Assembly (NCBI GenBank): GCA_964354345.1
Contig: CAYGZL010000023.1
Span: 73,207 to 137,206 of the forward strand
Source: CAYGZL01 sp964354345
GTDB lineage: Bacteria; Chloroflexota; Anaerolineae; Anaerolineales; UBA4823
Reading direction: 5' to 3'
DNA: 64,000 bases
The position numbers were made by a program, and so were the translations under genes. Shown here in pieces: positions 9,435-16,910 of this stretch. Every line of letters begins with the position of its first letter. Positions within the stretch are counted from its first letter, which is position 1. The notes beneath the pieces were generated by a model that did not search any database, was not told the DNA's origin, and saw only the letters and a list, made by a program, of their open reading frames with translations.

Positions 9435-10505
9435 TCAACGTATACGCTGGACAATTGCCCGGCTTAGCCGCTTAATTATGGATGCCAGAGTCTGAAGTGG
9501 ATTACGACTGAATAATCGAATACACCCCGTTTTACGCTGGTAATCAACCCTGGAATAATCCTCAGGATTCGGGGGGATTGAAGTGGTCGGAAAACCATCC
9601 GGGCGGGCGCCATACCGCGCGAGCAATGCCGAAGTGGCACCCCAAAAAGCCTCTATATCTCGAAGATAACCTTCCGGATACAGGTCGGGGTGCTGCTCAA
9701 TATACGAGTGCAAAGTGTCTAAATAATAACAGAGGTAGCCTGGGGTAACAGATAGATGGGAATACTTCTCTGCGATCTGGCGTAGTTCTTCCAGGCGTTT
9801 GAATGACCCGGTAGCAGTCTTGGTGACACCGTATTCTCGGCTGGCGGATAGCTTCACTGGTACGGCGACTGGATCCCCCAATGCAGATAGCCGAATCCAC
9901 AAGTCAGTATCCAGGCCGTAGTGTAAATTCGGATCAAGAAATCCTGTTCTTTCTAAAGCCGGTCGGTAGATAAATGTGGACGGTTGCAGGATGAAATTCA
10001 AACCATGGATTAAAGCCTGGCGGTTAAAGATCAATTTTCCACCCGGAAAGAACTCCTGTTTCGGTTTGCCACCTGCATCTACTCGCCAGCCATCGCCAAA
10101 GTAGAATGGCGCTCCGGGCTGCTGACGGAAGGTTTCAGCGACTGCTTTTAGCGCGCCAGGGAAATAAAAATCATCACTATTCAACCAGGCTATGAGATCA
10201 CCAGTTGCGCGTTGAAATCCTTTGTTGATCGCGTCAGATTGACCAAGATCTGGTTCACTAACCCAGAAACTAAGCCTATCAGCATATCGGCGAATGATTG
10301 CGACACTTTCATCTTTCGAGTCACCATCAATGACTATATATTCTAGATTTGGGTATCCCTGGTCCAGGACTGAGCGTAAACATATCTCGATGTATTTCCC
10401 CTGGTTATACGAGGGTGTGATGACAGTGATCGTTGGCCATTGACTGGTCGGAGCAACTGTTTGTGAAGAACTAGGAATTGGATTACCCACGTAGCTCTCA
10501 TCCAT
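9435..10505 (-). CDS. GT2-family glycosyltransferase
   Basis: This is a 356-residue GT-A enzyme with ITVITPSYNQGKYIE, VIDGDSKDES (a variant of GGSTDES) and WLNSDDFYFPGA, the DxD metal site. The first 20 residues are Ser/Thr/Pro-rich and lie before the catalytic domain. The C-terminal 100 residues form a helical extension ending in a basic tail. The ATG lies 1 base after the stop of the ABC ATPase gene, indicating translational coupling. It is the first transferase gene after the exporter genes, so it may act early in repeat-unit assembly. The sugar is unknown. Confidence 0.9.
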   Translation of the reverse strand: MDESYVGNPIPSSSQTVAPTSQWPTITVITPSYNQGKYIEICLRSVLDQGYPNLEYIVIDGDSKDESVAIIRRYADRLSFWVSEPDLGQSDAINKGFQRATGDLIAWLNSDDFYFPGALKAVAETFRQQPGAPFYFGDGWRVDAGGKPKQEFFPGGKLIFNRQALIHGLNFILQPSTFIYRPALERTGFLDPNLHYGLDTDLWIRLSALGDPVAVPVKLSASREYGVTKTATGSFKRLEELRQIAEKYSHLSVTPGYLCYYLDTLHSYIEQHPDLYPEGYLRDIEAFWGATSALLARYGARPDGFPTTSIPPNPEDYSRVDYQRKTGCIRLFSRNPLQTLASIIKRLSRAIVQRIR

Positions 10506-10506
10506 T

Positions 10507-11895
10507 TTATTGAGGGGGGATTATATTGATCCATAGCTGCCCGGGCAGATTTACCATTCCATAATGCATGAGTTGCACAGGTTCGCCATTCAGGCGGTGA
10601 ACAACCGCAAAACTACCAGCGTTCGGGAGGTTGGTTAAGACTGTGATCCGGGCATCTAATTCTGGGTGAGGCAGGTCAGCGCGTAGAGCATAATCAGCAC
10701 CTCTTATTGTTGTCAAACCTAAATTAAACGAGTACTCACCTGGCGCTACTTCAAGGTGTAATTCTTGCCGGAATCGAATATGGCTATCTTTACGCACATA
10801 AGCTGGCGCTTCGGCACCAGATAACAGGCTATTTTTACCATGAATAATAAAACCCTTATCATTGACTATTTCTACCCCCCCGATAGGTATTTCAATATTT
10901 ACTACTATTTTGAACTCAAAGAAGAATACGGCAGTTTGACCTTGTTCGAAAACTGACGTTGGGCGCCCGTGTAAGTCACATAACGCAATCGCTGTACAGA
11001 CTGCCATCACAGTAGAGGCTTGAACTAAATTATCAATTTTTAGAAAGGCATCCTGGTTTGGCCAGGAAAAAGACTCTCCAGAAGTGTTCGTTGTGAGCTC
11101 AGAATATTTTTTTGACTCGCTGGATTGCTGATCGAGTTGGCGTAATCTCTCGCTGCCCATTTGTTGGAGCAGATAATACCGTTTCACTGCTTCAACTGCA
11201 GAGCCGATGAATAAGCCCTGACCTTCACTCAAAAGCAACGCTCGTTCGCAAAATTGTTCTACCTCGTTCATGGCATGAGATACCAGGATAATTGAGACCC
11301 CATTACGGCGTAACTCATCCAGTCGTTGATAACATTTCTGCCGAAAAAAAAGGTCGCCCACAGCCAGAGCTTCATCAAGCAAGATGACATCCGCATCGAC
11401 TCCCGTGGCGACCGCGAAAGCCAATCGGACAAACATACCACTCGAATATATTTTTACCGGCTGCTCAATAAACTCACCAATATCGGCAAAATTAACGATG
11501 TCATCAAACTTGGCACCAATTTCCTGGCGTGACATACCCAAGATCATCCCGTTTAAAAATACATTCTCCCGACCGGTAAATTCAGGATTGAAGCCTGAGC
11601 CTAATTCAAGTAAAGCTGTGATACGGCCATTGATTTCTACATGCCCTTTGGTAGGTTGAAGGATACCTGCTAAGAGTTGCAGGAGGGTACTTTTCCCGGA
11701 ACCATTACGCCCGATCACACCAAAGCTCTCGCCCCGTAAAATCTGAAATGAGATATCCCGTAACGCCCAAAAGGGATGACCGTAAGATTTCCCCAATCGC
11801 CCGAAGAGGATATGTTTCAAACGGTCAACAGGACGACTGTAAAGATGGTAGAGCTTGCTGAGTTGCTCAACACAAATAGCAGGCTCAGAGGACAT
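10507..11895 (-). CDS. ABC transporter ATPase for polysaccharide export with Wzt-like C-terminal domain
   Basis: This subunit powers export of a lipid-linked polysaccharide through the permease encoded upstream. Walker A is GRNGSGKST, the signature is YSSGMFVRLAFA, and Walker B is VILLDEALAVGD. The last 180 residues form a beta-rich domain of the Wzt_C type, which in known systems recognises the polymer's terminal modification. I place the start at the ATG at 11895 (462 residues): it has an AAAGG-type ribosome site and overlaps the permease stop by 11 bases. An ATG at 11940 would add 15 residues and overlap the permease by 56 bases. The carried polymer is unknown. Confidence 0.92.
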   Translation of the reverse strand: MSSEPAICVEQLSKLYHLYSRPVDRLKHILFGRLGKSYGHPFWALRDISFQILRGESFGVIGRNGSGKSTLLQLLAGILQPTKGHVEINGRITALLELGSGFNPEFTGRENVFLNGMILGMSRQEIGAKFDDIVNFADIGEFIEQPVKIYSSGMFVRLAFAVATGVDADVILLDEALAVGDLFFRQKCYQRLDELRRNGVSIILVSHAMNEVEQFCERALLLSEGQGLFIGSAVEAVKRYYLLQQMGSERLRQLDQQSSESKKYSELTTNTSGESFSWPNQDAFLKIDNLVQASTVMAVCTAIALCDLHGRPTSVFEQGQTAVFFFEFKIVVNIEIPIGGVEIVNDKGFIIHGKNSLLSGAEAPAYVRKDSHIRFRQELHLEVAPGEYSFNLGLTTIRGADYALRADLPHPELDARITVLTNLPNAGSFAVVHRLNGEPVQLMHYGMVNLPGQLWINIIPPQ

Positions 11896-12703
11896 CCGGA
11901 AAACCTTTCTTTGTTCCCATGAACCAGAAATAGGCTGCAATAGCCAGAAGGGCAGTGATGAATGTCCAGATTCCCCAGTGCAACCAGGGGATAGGTTGCC
12001 CCCAGAGCAGGATTTGCCTGAAGCAGTCGATAATCGTGGTCAGTGGATTAAGTTGCATCAGCCAGTATAGCGCTCCTGGCACACTTTCGGCGGGATAAAA
12101 GATCGGACTAACGAACAACATGACTTGCACAACGATCGGCAACACCTGTGCTACATCCCGAATATATACACTAACGGAAGAAAGGAACCAGGCCAGACTT
12201 AAGCACAAGAAAATCAGTGGCAGGTAAGCCAGGGGAAGCAGGTAGATCGTGAAAGAGAGATCATGCATCAAGATCAGGCGACCGATCAACAGGATGCCTG
12301 TGCTGATCAGGGAAGTAATCAAGGCAACACCGAACAGAACAATGGGGTATATCTCCAGTGGGAAAACGACCTTCTTAACATAATTGGGCATACCCACGAT
12401 CAGGTTGCCCGAACGATTGATGACTTCCGAAAATACATTAAAGGGGATCAAACCAGCAAAGATGATCAGGGCGAACTCCTGCACAGGAGTTTGGGCGTTG
12501 GCATCCCCCCAGCGCGCCTGAAAGACCAGAGAAAAGACGAACGTATAAATCAAGAGCATGACCAAAGGCACCAACACCGACCATCCAAAACCCAGATAAG
12601 AACCCCGGTAACGCTGACCAAGCTCACGCTTGATCAGAGCGCGGATCAGCTCCCGGCGTTGCCAGAGACTACCTCGAGGAGTGAGTTGAGATGATGGGGT
12701 CAC
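11885..12703 (-). CDS. ABC-2 type polysaccharide export permease
   Basis: The 272-residue membrane protein has the Wzm/TagG layout: a short N-terminal amphipathic segment with RRELIRALIKRELGQRYRGS, followed by six hydrophobic helices. The YRGSYLGFGWSVLVPL stretch is typical of the family. It forms the channel half of the transporter with the ATPase encoded downstream, moving finished polysaccharide across the cytoplasmic membrane. It is the first gene of the operon. A promoter with 17-base spacing at 12713-12741 predicts a transcript starting about 3 bases before the ATG, so the gene may be read from a nearly leaderless mRNA. Confidence 0.92.
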   Translation of the reverse strand: MTPSSQLTPRGSLWQRRELIRALIKRELGQRYRGSYLGFGWSVLVPLVMLLIYTFVFSLVFQARWGDANAQTPVQEFALIIFAGLIPFNVFSEVINRSGNLIVGMPNYVKKVVFPLEIYPIVLFGVALITSLISTGILLIGRLILMHDLSFTIYLLPLAYLPLIFLCLSLAWFLSSVSVYIRDVAQVLPIVVQVMLFVSPIFYPAESVPGALYWLMQLNPLTTIIDCFRQILLWGQPIPWLHWGIWTFITALLAIAAYFWFMGTKKGFPDVL

Positions 12704-12712
12704 TGTCCGGTG

Positions 12713-12741
12713 ATTATATGATAGTGCGGAGCATTTATCAA
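12713..12741 (-). promoter_or_regulatory. Promoter of the polysaccharide export operon
   Basis: On the minus strand the -35 TTGATA (12736-12741) and the -10 TATAAT (12713-12718) are separated by exactly 17 bases. The predicted start is near 12706, about 3 bases before the permease ATG at 12703, so there is no room for a Shine-Dalgarno sequence. The -35 box overlaps the stop region of the upstream polymerase gene. Confidence 0.65.
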
Positions 12742-14984
12742 GGAAAGGCCGTCATTTGGACACCTTCAGACAGAGCGCGGGAGGCTGAAACACCAAGTGG
12801 TTCTAAAACAGCGTCGGCGGCGCGCAACAATAACTCAATATAACGGTGGGTGTGGATCGCGACCGCGGCTGGGCGCTCGGGCAGGTTCCAGGCATGAACA
12901 CCCGGCACGCCCAGGACGTAGAGAAACTTGACATGTTGACCCGGTCGGACATGTTGTCCGATTTTTTCCAATTGGGCAGCGGCTCGCGCGGCTGGCGATG
13001 GGTCACGGTAGGCTGCCAGCTCCCGGCTCAATTTTTGGGTGACCAGGAGCTGTTCCAGAGGGATGCTGCCAGAGCGCAGCGCTTTTACCTGTCGCAACAA
13101 GAACGCCAATGCTTGTGGGAAGCAATCAGGCAGGTGATCTGCATCCGGTGCCAGCGCCAGGATTTCCAGCAAACCCATTTGAACATCCGCGATGAAGGCT
13201 GGTGTATCGCGCCGGCGGGCTTCGATGCCGCGCACCTTAAGCGTACCATCCTGGAACGCGCCGAAATAACGGTTGGGTACTGGCACCCTCGCATTGACTT
13301 TTGAAGGTAGGAAAGCCAGCCAACGGTAAATCCCTTCCAGGCTGATCGGCAGGTGCGTTCGATGGGCAATCTCTTCTAATAATGCCTGGTATTCAGCCTT
13401 CGCCGGGCAGTCTGACCGGTAGACCCACAACCCGTCCACGTACAGGTGCAACACTGTGAAGCCAGCATCTTCGGCTGCCTCCTTGGCGAGCAGCAGGCAT
13501 TCGCGGCTGTAAGCGGTCACCGCCTGGTGTGCTTCGATGCGTCCGAAGCGCGCGTTCTTATAACCCAGGTAGCCAAAGCAGGTGACCAGCAGCCATTTGT
13601 GAGCTGCAGCGCGCGCTTTGTAGGCTTTGTAGCGCGGATCCCATTTGGGTAGCTCAGCAGCTTTGATCTTCAGAGTAACGCGTTTGTCGAGTAGCGGTTG
13701 CAGCGTTTGTGGAATCAGACCGGGTGGCTCGGGTCGTATCCACAGGTTCTGCTCAGGTACGGCAACATCCTCGGGCTGAGGCTGGCTGTGCAGCGTTTCC
13801 GGCGAGATGTTATAGCGCGCCATAATCCCGGGATACATCGAGACGAAATCCAGTTCAGCCACCCCCTGATAAACACCCATGAGCGGTTGGTAAACCAGAC
13901 CACCCTGGTCAGCATGTAGCAGATCGAAGGCTGTCTTGGCTTCCTCAGATTGCTGTTTGTGCCAGGGGACGAGTATCTCCTGGCGCAGGGCGGTCACGAT
14001 CTGCATAGCCGAAATGCCCGTTCCTGGAGAGAGGCGCGCCGCAGACTGCACCGGCAGCGCGGTAACGCGCGCCGATTCCAGGATGCCATCCAGGCCATAG
14101 TCATGATACATCATGGCGTTGTACATGTCGATGTGCCAACGGCCGAACAGGAGCACTTGCTGACCACGGTAGATAATTTGTCCATATGAAAAGTATGTGT
14201 GTTCGGGGCGCTGTGCTGGCAGTTGTCTTGAGTCGCGGTTAAGCGGGAGGGAGATCTGCAGGTTGTGCGCCAGCTCCAACAAGTGTGGCAGCAGCCAGGT
14301 GTCGCCCCAAGCGGTGAGCAGTAGATCGGGATCGTGGCGGCTTAAGATGGCTGCCAGGTTGATCAGCAACGCTCGCGCCGGTTGCAGCGCCAGGGTGTAG
14401 GTATAGCGACCGATGGTCGCCTGGATGGAGTTGGGCTTGGCGTGGCGGGGATCGCAGTTGGGCTCCAGGCGCAGGATGCGCAGGCGCGGCAGCTCTGGGT
14501 CGATCTCCCACGGGGTGTTCAGAGAAGTGATGGAATGTATAACATGGTGTTCATCCACCTCGAGGCGTAGTTTTGCCAGCGGGAAAGTGCTCCAGGCAGC
14601 GGCGTGGCGGAGAGCCGGGAGTACATCAGCATCATAGAAGGTCAGGTCAGGGAACTGCTCAACCAGGTGGGTGAACAGGCGTGGCTGATCGATGGGATTG
14701 TCAACCTGGATGGCCAGGGCAGACACAGGTGCGTGCTGGAAGAGGTCACGGCGGCTGGAAAACCAGCGTTTTGAGGGGATGGGGGCTGATTTCGCATAGA
14801 CATTAAGACACTCAAGCCTGTGTGGAGAGCCTGAGACATAAAAAACCACCGGAAAAGCTTGCTTCAACCACAACCGCCGCCGGTTGGTCTGGCCTTCCTT
14901 GCTCTCCTGGATCAGCCAGAGCATCAGACCTTCATTTGGGTCAGCATACAGATCCAGCAGCCAGCCGACTATTTGCCGGGTCAT
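12738..14984 (-). CDS. Family B DNA polymerase with degenerate proofreading domain
   Basis: This 748-residue protein matches archaeal/phage-type B-family polymerases. The palm is well kept: motif A LDFVSMYPGIMARYNISPET (Asp379), fingers region with DKRVTLK (Arg435) and HKWLLVTCFGYLGY (Lys463), motif C LHLYVDGLWV (Asp517, aligned to the second Asp of YGDTDG; the first is Tyr), and thumb RGIEARRRD (about 585-593). The 3'-5' exonuclease is ruined: Exo I DIE reads LEPN (171-176), Exo II NGDxFD reads WGDTWL (226-231), and no Exo III YxxxD is seen. The C-terminus QMTAFP resembles a sliding-clamp peptide. The ATG overlaps the preceding stop as ATGA. It may be an error-prone or structural polymerase. 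Motif B substitutions (Asn to Val, Ser to Thr) leave activity uncertain. Confidence 0.88.
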   Translation of the reverse strand: MTRQIVGWLLDLYADPNEGLMLWLIQESKEGQTNRRRLWLKQAFPVVFYVSGSPHRLECLNVYAKSAPIPSKRWFSSRRDLFQHAPVSALAIQVDNPIDQPRLFTHLVEQFPDLTFYDADVLPALRHAAAWSTFPLAKLRLEVDEHHVIHSITSLNTPWEIDPELPRLRILRLEPNCDPRHAKPNSIQATIGRYTYTLALQPARALLINLAAILSRHDPDLLLTAWGDTWLLPHLLELAHNLQISLPLNRDSRQLPAQRPEHTYFSYGQIIYRGQQVLLFGRWHIDMYNAMMYHDYGLDGILESARVTALPVQSAARLSPGTGISAMQIVTALRQEILVPWHKQQSEEAKTAFDLLHADQGGLVYQPLMGVYQGVAELDFVSMYPGIMARYNISPETLHSQPQPEDVAVPEQNLWIRPEPPGLIPQTLQPLLDKRVTLKIKAAELPKWDPRYKAYKARAAAHKWLLVTCFGYLGYKNARFGRIEAHQAVTAYSRECLLLAKEAAEDAGFTVLHLYVDGLWVYRSDCPAKAEYQALLEEIAHRTHLPISLEGIYRWLAFLPSKVNARVPVPNRYFGAFQDGTLKVRGIEARRRDTPAFIADVQMGLLEILALAPDADHLPDCFPQALAFLLRQVKALRSGSIPLEQLLVTQKLSRELAAYRDPSPAARAAAQLEKIGQHVRPGQHVKFLYVLGVPGVHAWNLPERPAAVAIHTHRYIELLLRAADAVLEPLGVSASRALSEGVQMTAFP

Positions 14985-15286
14985 TCCAGGAGAGGGTCGT
15001 CCGGAGAGTAATCAATCACATACTGATCTGGACCGTGCCTTAAATTATCCAACCGGCTACGTAGCCGGATAACCTCTTTGTGCTCTTCCAACAGCATCGC
15101 CAGCAGAAAGACCTCAAAGGGCAGGGCATGGGCGGCGTAAGCCGCGGCAGCAAGGTGCTGTTGGGCGCTGCTGAGCAGTTCATCCAGAGCTTTCTGATCG
15201 CTGCGCCGCAGGGCGCGCCGAAAGCGCGCCAGCGAGGCCTGTTCTTCATGAAAGACTTGCGTGATGGAGGGAACTGTGCGACCCAT
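14981..15286 (-). CDS. Small helical protein of unknown function in the polymerase cassette
   Basis: I do not recognise a family for this 101-residue protein. It appears to be two long amphipathic helices (about residues 8-50 and 56-85), rich in Ala, Leu, Arg and Glu, followed by an acidic tail ending DYSPDDPLLE. It has no signal peptide, membrane helix or metal ligands. A good ribosome site (AGAGGAG) precedes the ATG, and its stop overlaps the polymerase start as ATGA, so it is translationally coupled to the polymerase. It sits between the RecA-like gene and the polymerase gene. An adaptor bridging those two proteins is my inference. Confidence 0.75.
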   Translation of the reverse strand: MGRTVPSITQVFHEEQASLARFRRALRRSDQKALDELLSSAQQHLAAAAYAAHALPFEVFLLAMLLEEHKEVIRLRSRLDNLRHGPDQYVIDYSPDDPLLE

Positions 15287-15298
15287 ACTTTTTCTCCT

Positions 15299-15847
15299 CT
15301 ACAACAACGGCATTTGAGCTGATTGATCTGGAGGCTCTTCAAAACGCCAGACTTGGTCAGCAGTCTCTTCTAACAGCTTCAGAAACTCGCTGGCTGGCTT
15401 GCTGGGCCGCAATCGTTCACTCATGATGATAGCAGCGGTCTGGCTCAGGCGCTGCAGTTGAATCAGGCAACTCCGCAGCAGCCGCTGCCGCTCGCTGATA
15501 TTCACGCTTTCATCAAAGAAAGTTTCCAGCAAATTCATGATCACCCGAGGAACTGGCGTGGCAGTGTTCTTGGCCGCAGCAATTTGGGTGGCGATCAACC
15601 GCTCCATCTGGTAGCAAGTGAAGCCCCGAGCGATTTGGATGCGCTGCAAGGCAGCCAGCGAGATTTCCTGCTGGTGCACCAATCGTGCGACCTGGTAAGC
15701 ATCGAAGGAGTTGCCGCCGTCCAGGATAAGTACTTCCCCGCGCAATGCCAGTCGAGTAACTAATTGGTTGATCAGGGTTGCCAACGCAGCTCGCGGCGCG
15801 ATAACCAGGTGAAGTTGAGGGGTAGAGAGTTCAATGGCGGTATTCAT
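15299..15847 (-). CDS. RecA/RadB-fold protein lacking both Walker motifs
   Basis: The 182-residue protein follows the RadB/Rad51 core order. HLVIAPRAALATLINQL (13-29) sits where the P-loop should be, but GPPGSGKT is replaced by APRAALAT. VLILDGGNSFDAYQVARL then matches the strand and helix of the YIDTEG...ERL type. RVIMNLLETFF (101-111) sits at Walker B with Asn105 replacing Asp. AAIIMSERL matches the VVITNQV strand. ATP binding is therefore probably lost. The C-terminus QMPLL fits the sliding-clamp peptide QLxL(F/L). It is the first gene of the cassette with the small protein and polymerase. ImuA, a RecA-like partner of translesion polymerases, is the closest functional parallel. Fold assignment is by eye. 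Confidence 0.72.
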   Translation of the reverse strand: MNTAIELSTPQLHLVIAPRAALATLINQLVTRLALRGEVLILDGGNSFDAYQVARLVHQQEISLAALQRIQIARGFTCYQMERLIATQIAAAKNTATPVPRVIMNLLETFFDESVNISERQRLLRSCLIQLQRLSQTAAIIMSERLRPSKPASEFLKLLEETADQVWRFEEPPDQSAQMPLL

Positions 15848-15853
15848 GACTAC

Positions 15854-15882
15854 AGCATAGCTTTCTTTTGAAGCTTGCGCAA
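15854..15882 (-). promoter_or_regulatory. Promoter of the RecA-like/polymerase cassette
   Basis: Minus-strand -35 TTGCGC (15877-15882) and -10 TATGCT (15854-15859) have a 17-base spacer. The predicted start coincides with the ATG at 15847, and no Shine-Dalgarno sequence precedes that ATG, so the transcript is probably leaderless. Confidence 0.5.
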
Positions 15883-15891
15883 TCCCCTATT

Positions 15892-15946
15892 GGGTGATTT
15901 GAACAGGGTGAATCATGGTATCACCCACCGGGTGATCCACCGGTGG
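15892..15946. promoter_or_regulatory. GGGTGAT heptamer cluster, candidate operator
   Basis: Four copies of GGGTGA(T/A) lie upstream of the cassette promoter: direct at 15892-15898 and 15906-15912, inverted at 15920-15926 and direct at 15930-15936. The first three start 14 bases apart. The last two form the inverted repeat ATCACCC-ACC-GGGTGAT. A further perfect palindrome CCACCGGTGG follows at 15937-15946. The cluster is 10-64 bases upstream of the -35 box, as for an activator or repressor site. It could instead act as the 3' hairpin of the stress-protein transcript, but no T-run follows. Confidence 0.45.
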
Positions 15947-16004
15947 CGTCTGATATGATGTTATCCCCCACAGCCTGGTATTACGGTTCCGCTGGTGGTT
16001 GTGT

Positions 16005-16910
16005 TTACTTGACGACCAGCACCGAGCATTCCGCGTAGTGAACCAGTTTGCGCGAGACGCTGCCCAGCAACCAGCCCCGCACCGGGCTAAGGCCACGTGA
16101 ACCGGCGACGATGAGATCGATATGGTATTTTTTGGCGAACTCGAGGATTTCAGTGGCAGCGTCGCCACGCAACAATTCACTCTTAGCCGCCAGGCCAGCT
16201 TGTTGTAGATCCTTTTGTGTCTGTTCAAGTAAAGCCCGGCCCTGGTTTTCCTCCTCCTCCATCATCGCCTTCTCGGTTTCGGTATCGGGGAGGTAAGTCA
16301 GCATATATTCCGGTCCCATCGGCCAGGCACGGGTTATTCGTTCTGGGGAAAGAACTGGAGGTAAGATATGGACGAGGTAAAGCTCAATCCCGACTGGGAG
16401 TGGGAATGGCGCTTGTTGAGTGGTTCCCGCCAGATATTCCAGGGCATGTTGGCTGTGAACTGAGCCGTCCGTGACCAGTAGAATCCGTTTGAGGCCGATG
16501 TAGGGTGCCCGGACGATCAAGACTGGGTGATCGGCATATTCAACCACTTGCTGCGCCACTCCGCCGAGTAAGATACTCAACGTCGAGCGTAGACCTTTGG
16601 CGCCCATTACAATTAGATCCGGGTTGTTCAGTTGGGCGAACTCAATTAAAACCTCAGCGGGGTAACCAAGACGCAGTTCGGATTGAGCGATTAAGTCTTT
16701 GTCTTGCAGGAGTTTTTGGGCCTGGTCAAGAGCAGCCTGAAGCACGGCGTGGTTGGATGATTCGCGGGGGGTTAACACACCCAAGATCGTTATGCTACTA
16801 TCTTTCGGTAGGGGAAGATCGCCGATTAGTGCTGCGGCAGCCAGTGAATGTTGTGAGCCATCATCGGCCAGTAATATTTGTAGAGGTCTTGATGGTTTTT
16901 GAGTATTCAT
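16005..16910 (-). CDS. Tandem universal stress protein (two UspA domains)
   Basis: The 301-residue protein holds two UspA domains. Domain 1 (about 8-150) begins QILLADDGSQHS and has GAKGLRSTLSILLGG. Domain 2 (about 155-301) begins RILLVTDGSVHS and has GSRGLSPVRGWLLGS, the complete G-2x-G-9x-G-S nucleotide loop, so the second half is the likelier ATP binder. It is cytoplasmic and probably acts in stress survival; the precise target is unknown for most of the family. Its ATG overlaps the stop of the Lon-like gene as ATGA, so the two are co-translated. Confidence 0.9.
   Translation of the reverse strand: MNTQKPSRPLQILLADDGSQHSLAAAALIGDLPLPKDSSITILGVLTPRESSNHAVLQAALDQAQKLLQDKDLIAQSELRLGYPAEVLIEFAQLNNPDLIVMGAKGLRSTLSILLGGVAQQVVEYADHPVLIVRAPYIGLKRILLVTDGSVHSQHALEYLAGTTQQAPFPLPVGIELYLVHILPPVLSPERITRAWPMGPEYMLTYLPDTETEKAMMEEEENQGRALLEQTQKDLQQAGLAAKSELLRGDAATEILEFAKKYHIDLIVAGSRGLSPVRGWLLGSVSRKLVHYAECSVLVVK

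Noticed and set aside
12846..13304. 152-codon open frame on the plus strand
   Set aside because: It lies opposite conserved polymerase thumb residues and has no recognisable motif; a shadow of the real gene.
14981..14984. Motif C of the polymerase (YVDGLWV) first read as having lost the catalytic Asp
   Set aside because: Aligning on the following DGL(W/F)V shows the retained Asp is the second one of YGDTDG, which is the main metal ligand; only the first is lost.
12738..15847. Casposon or prophage origin of the B-family polymerase
   Set aside because: No Cas1, terminal inverted repeats, terminase or structural genes were seen around it; the neighbours are ordinary chromosomal genes.
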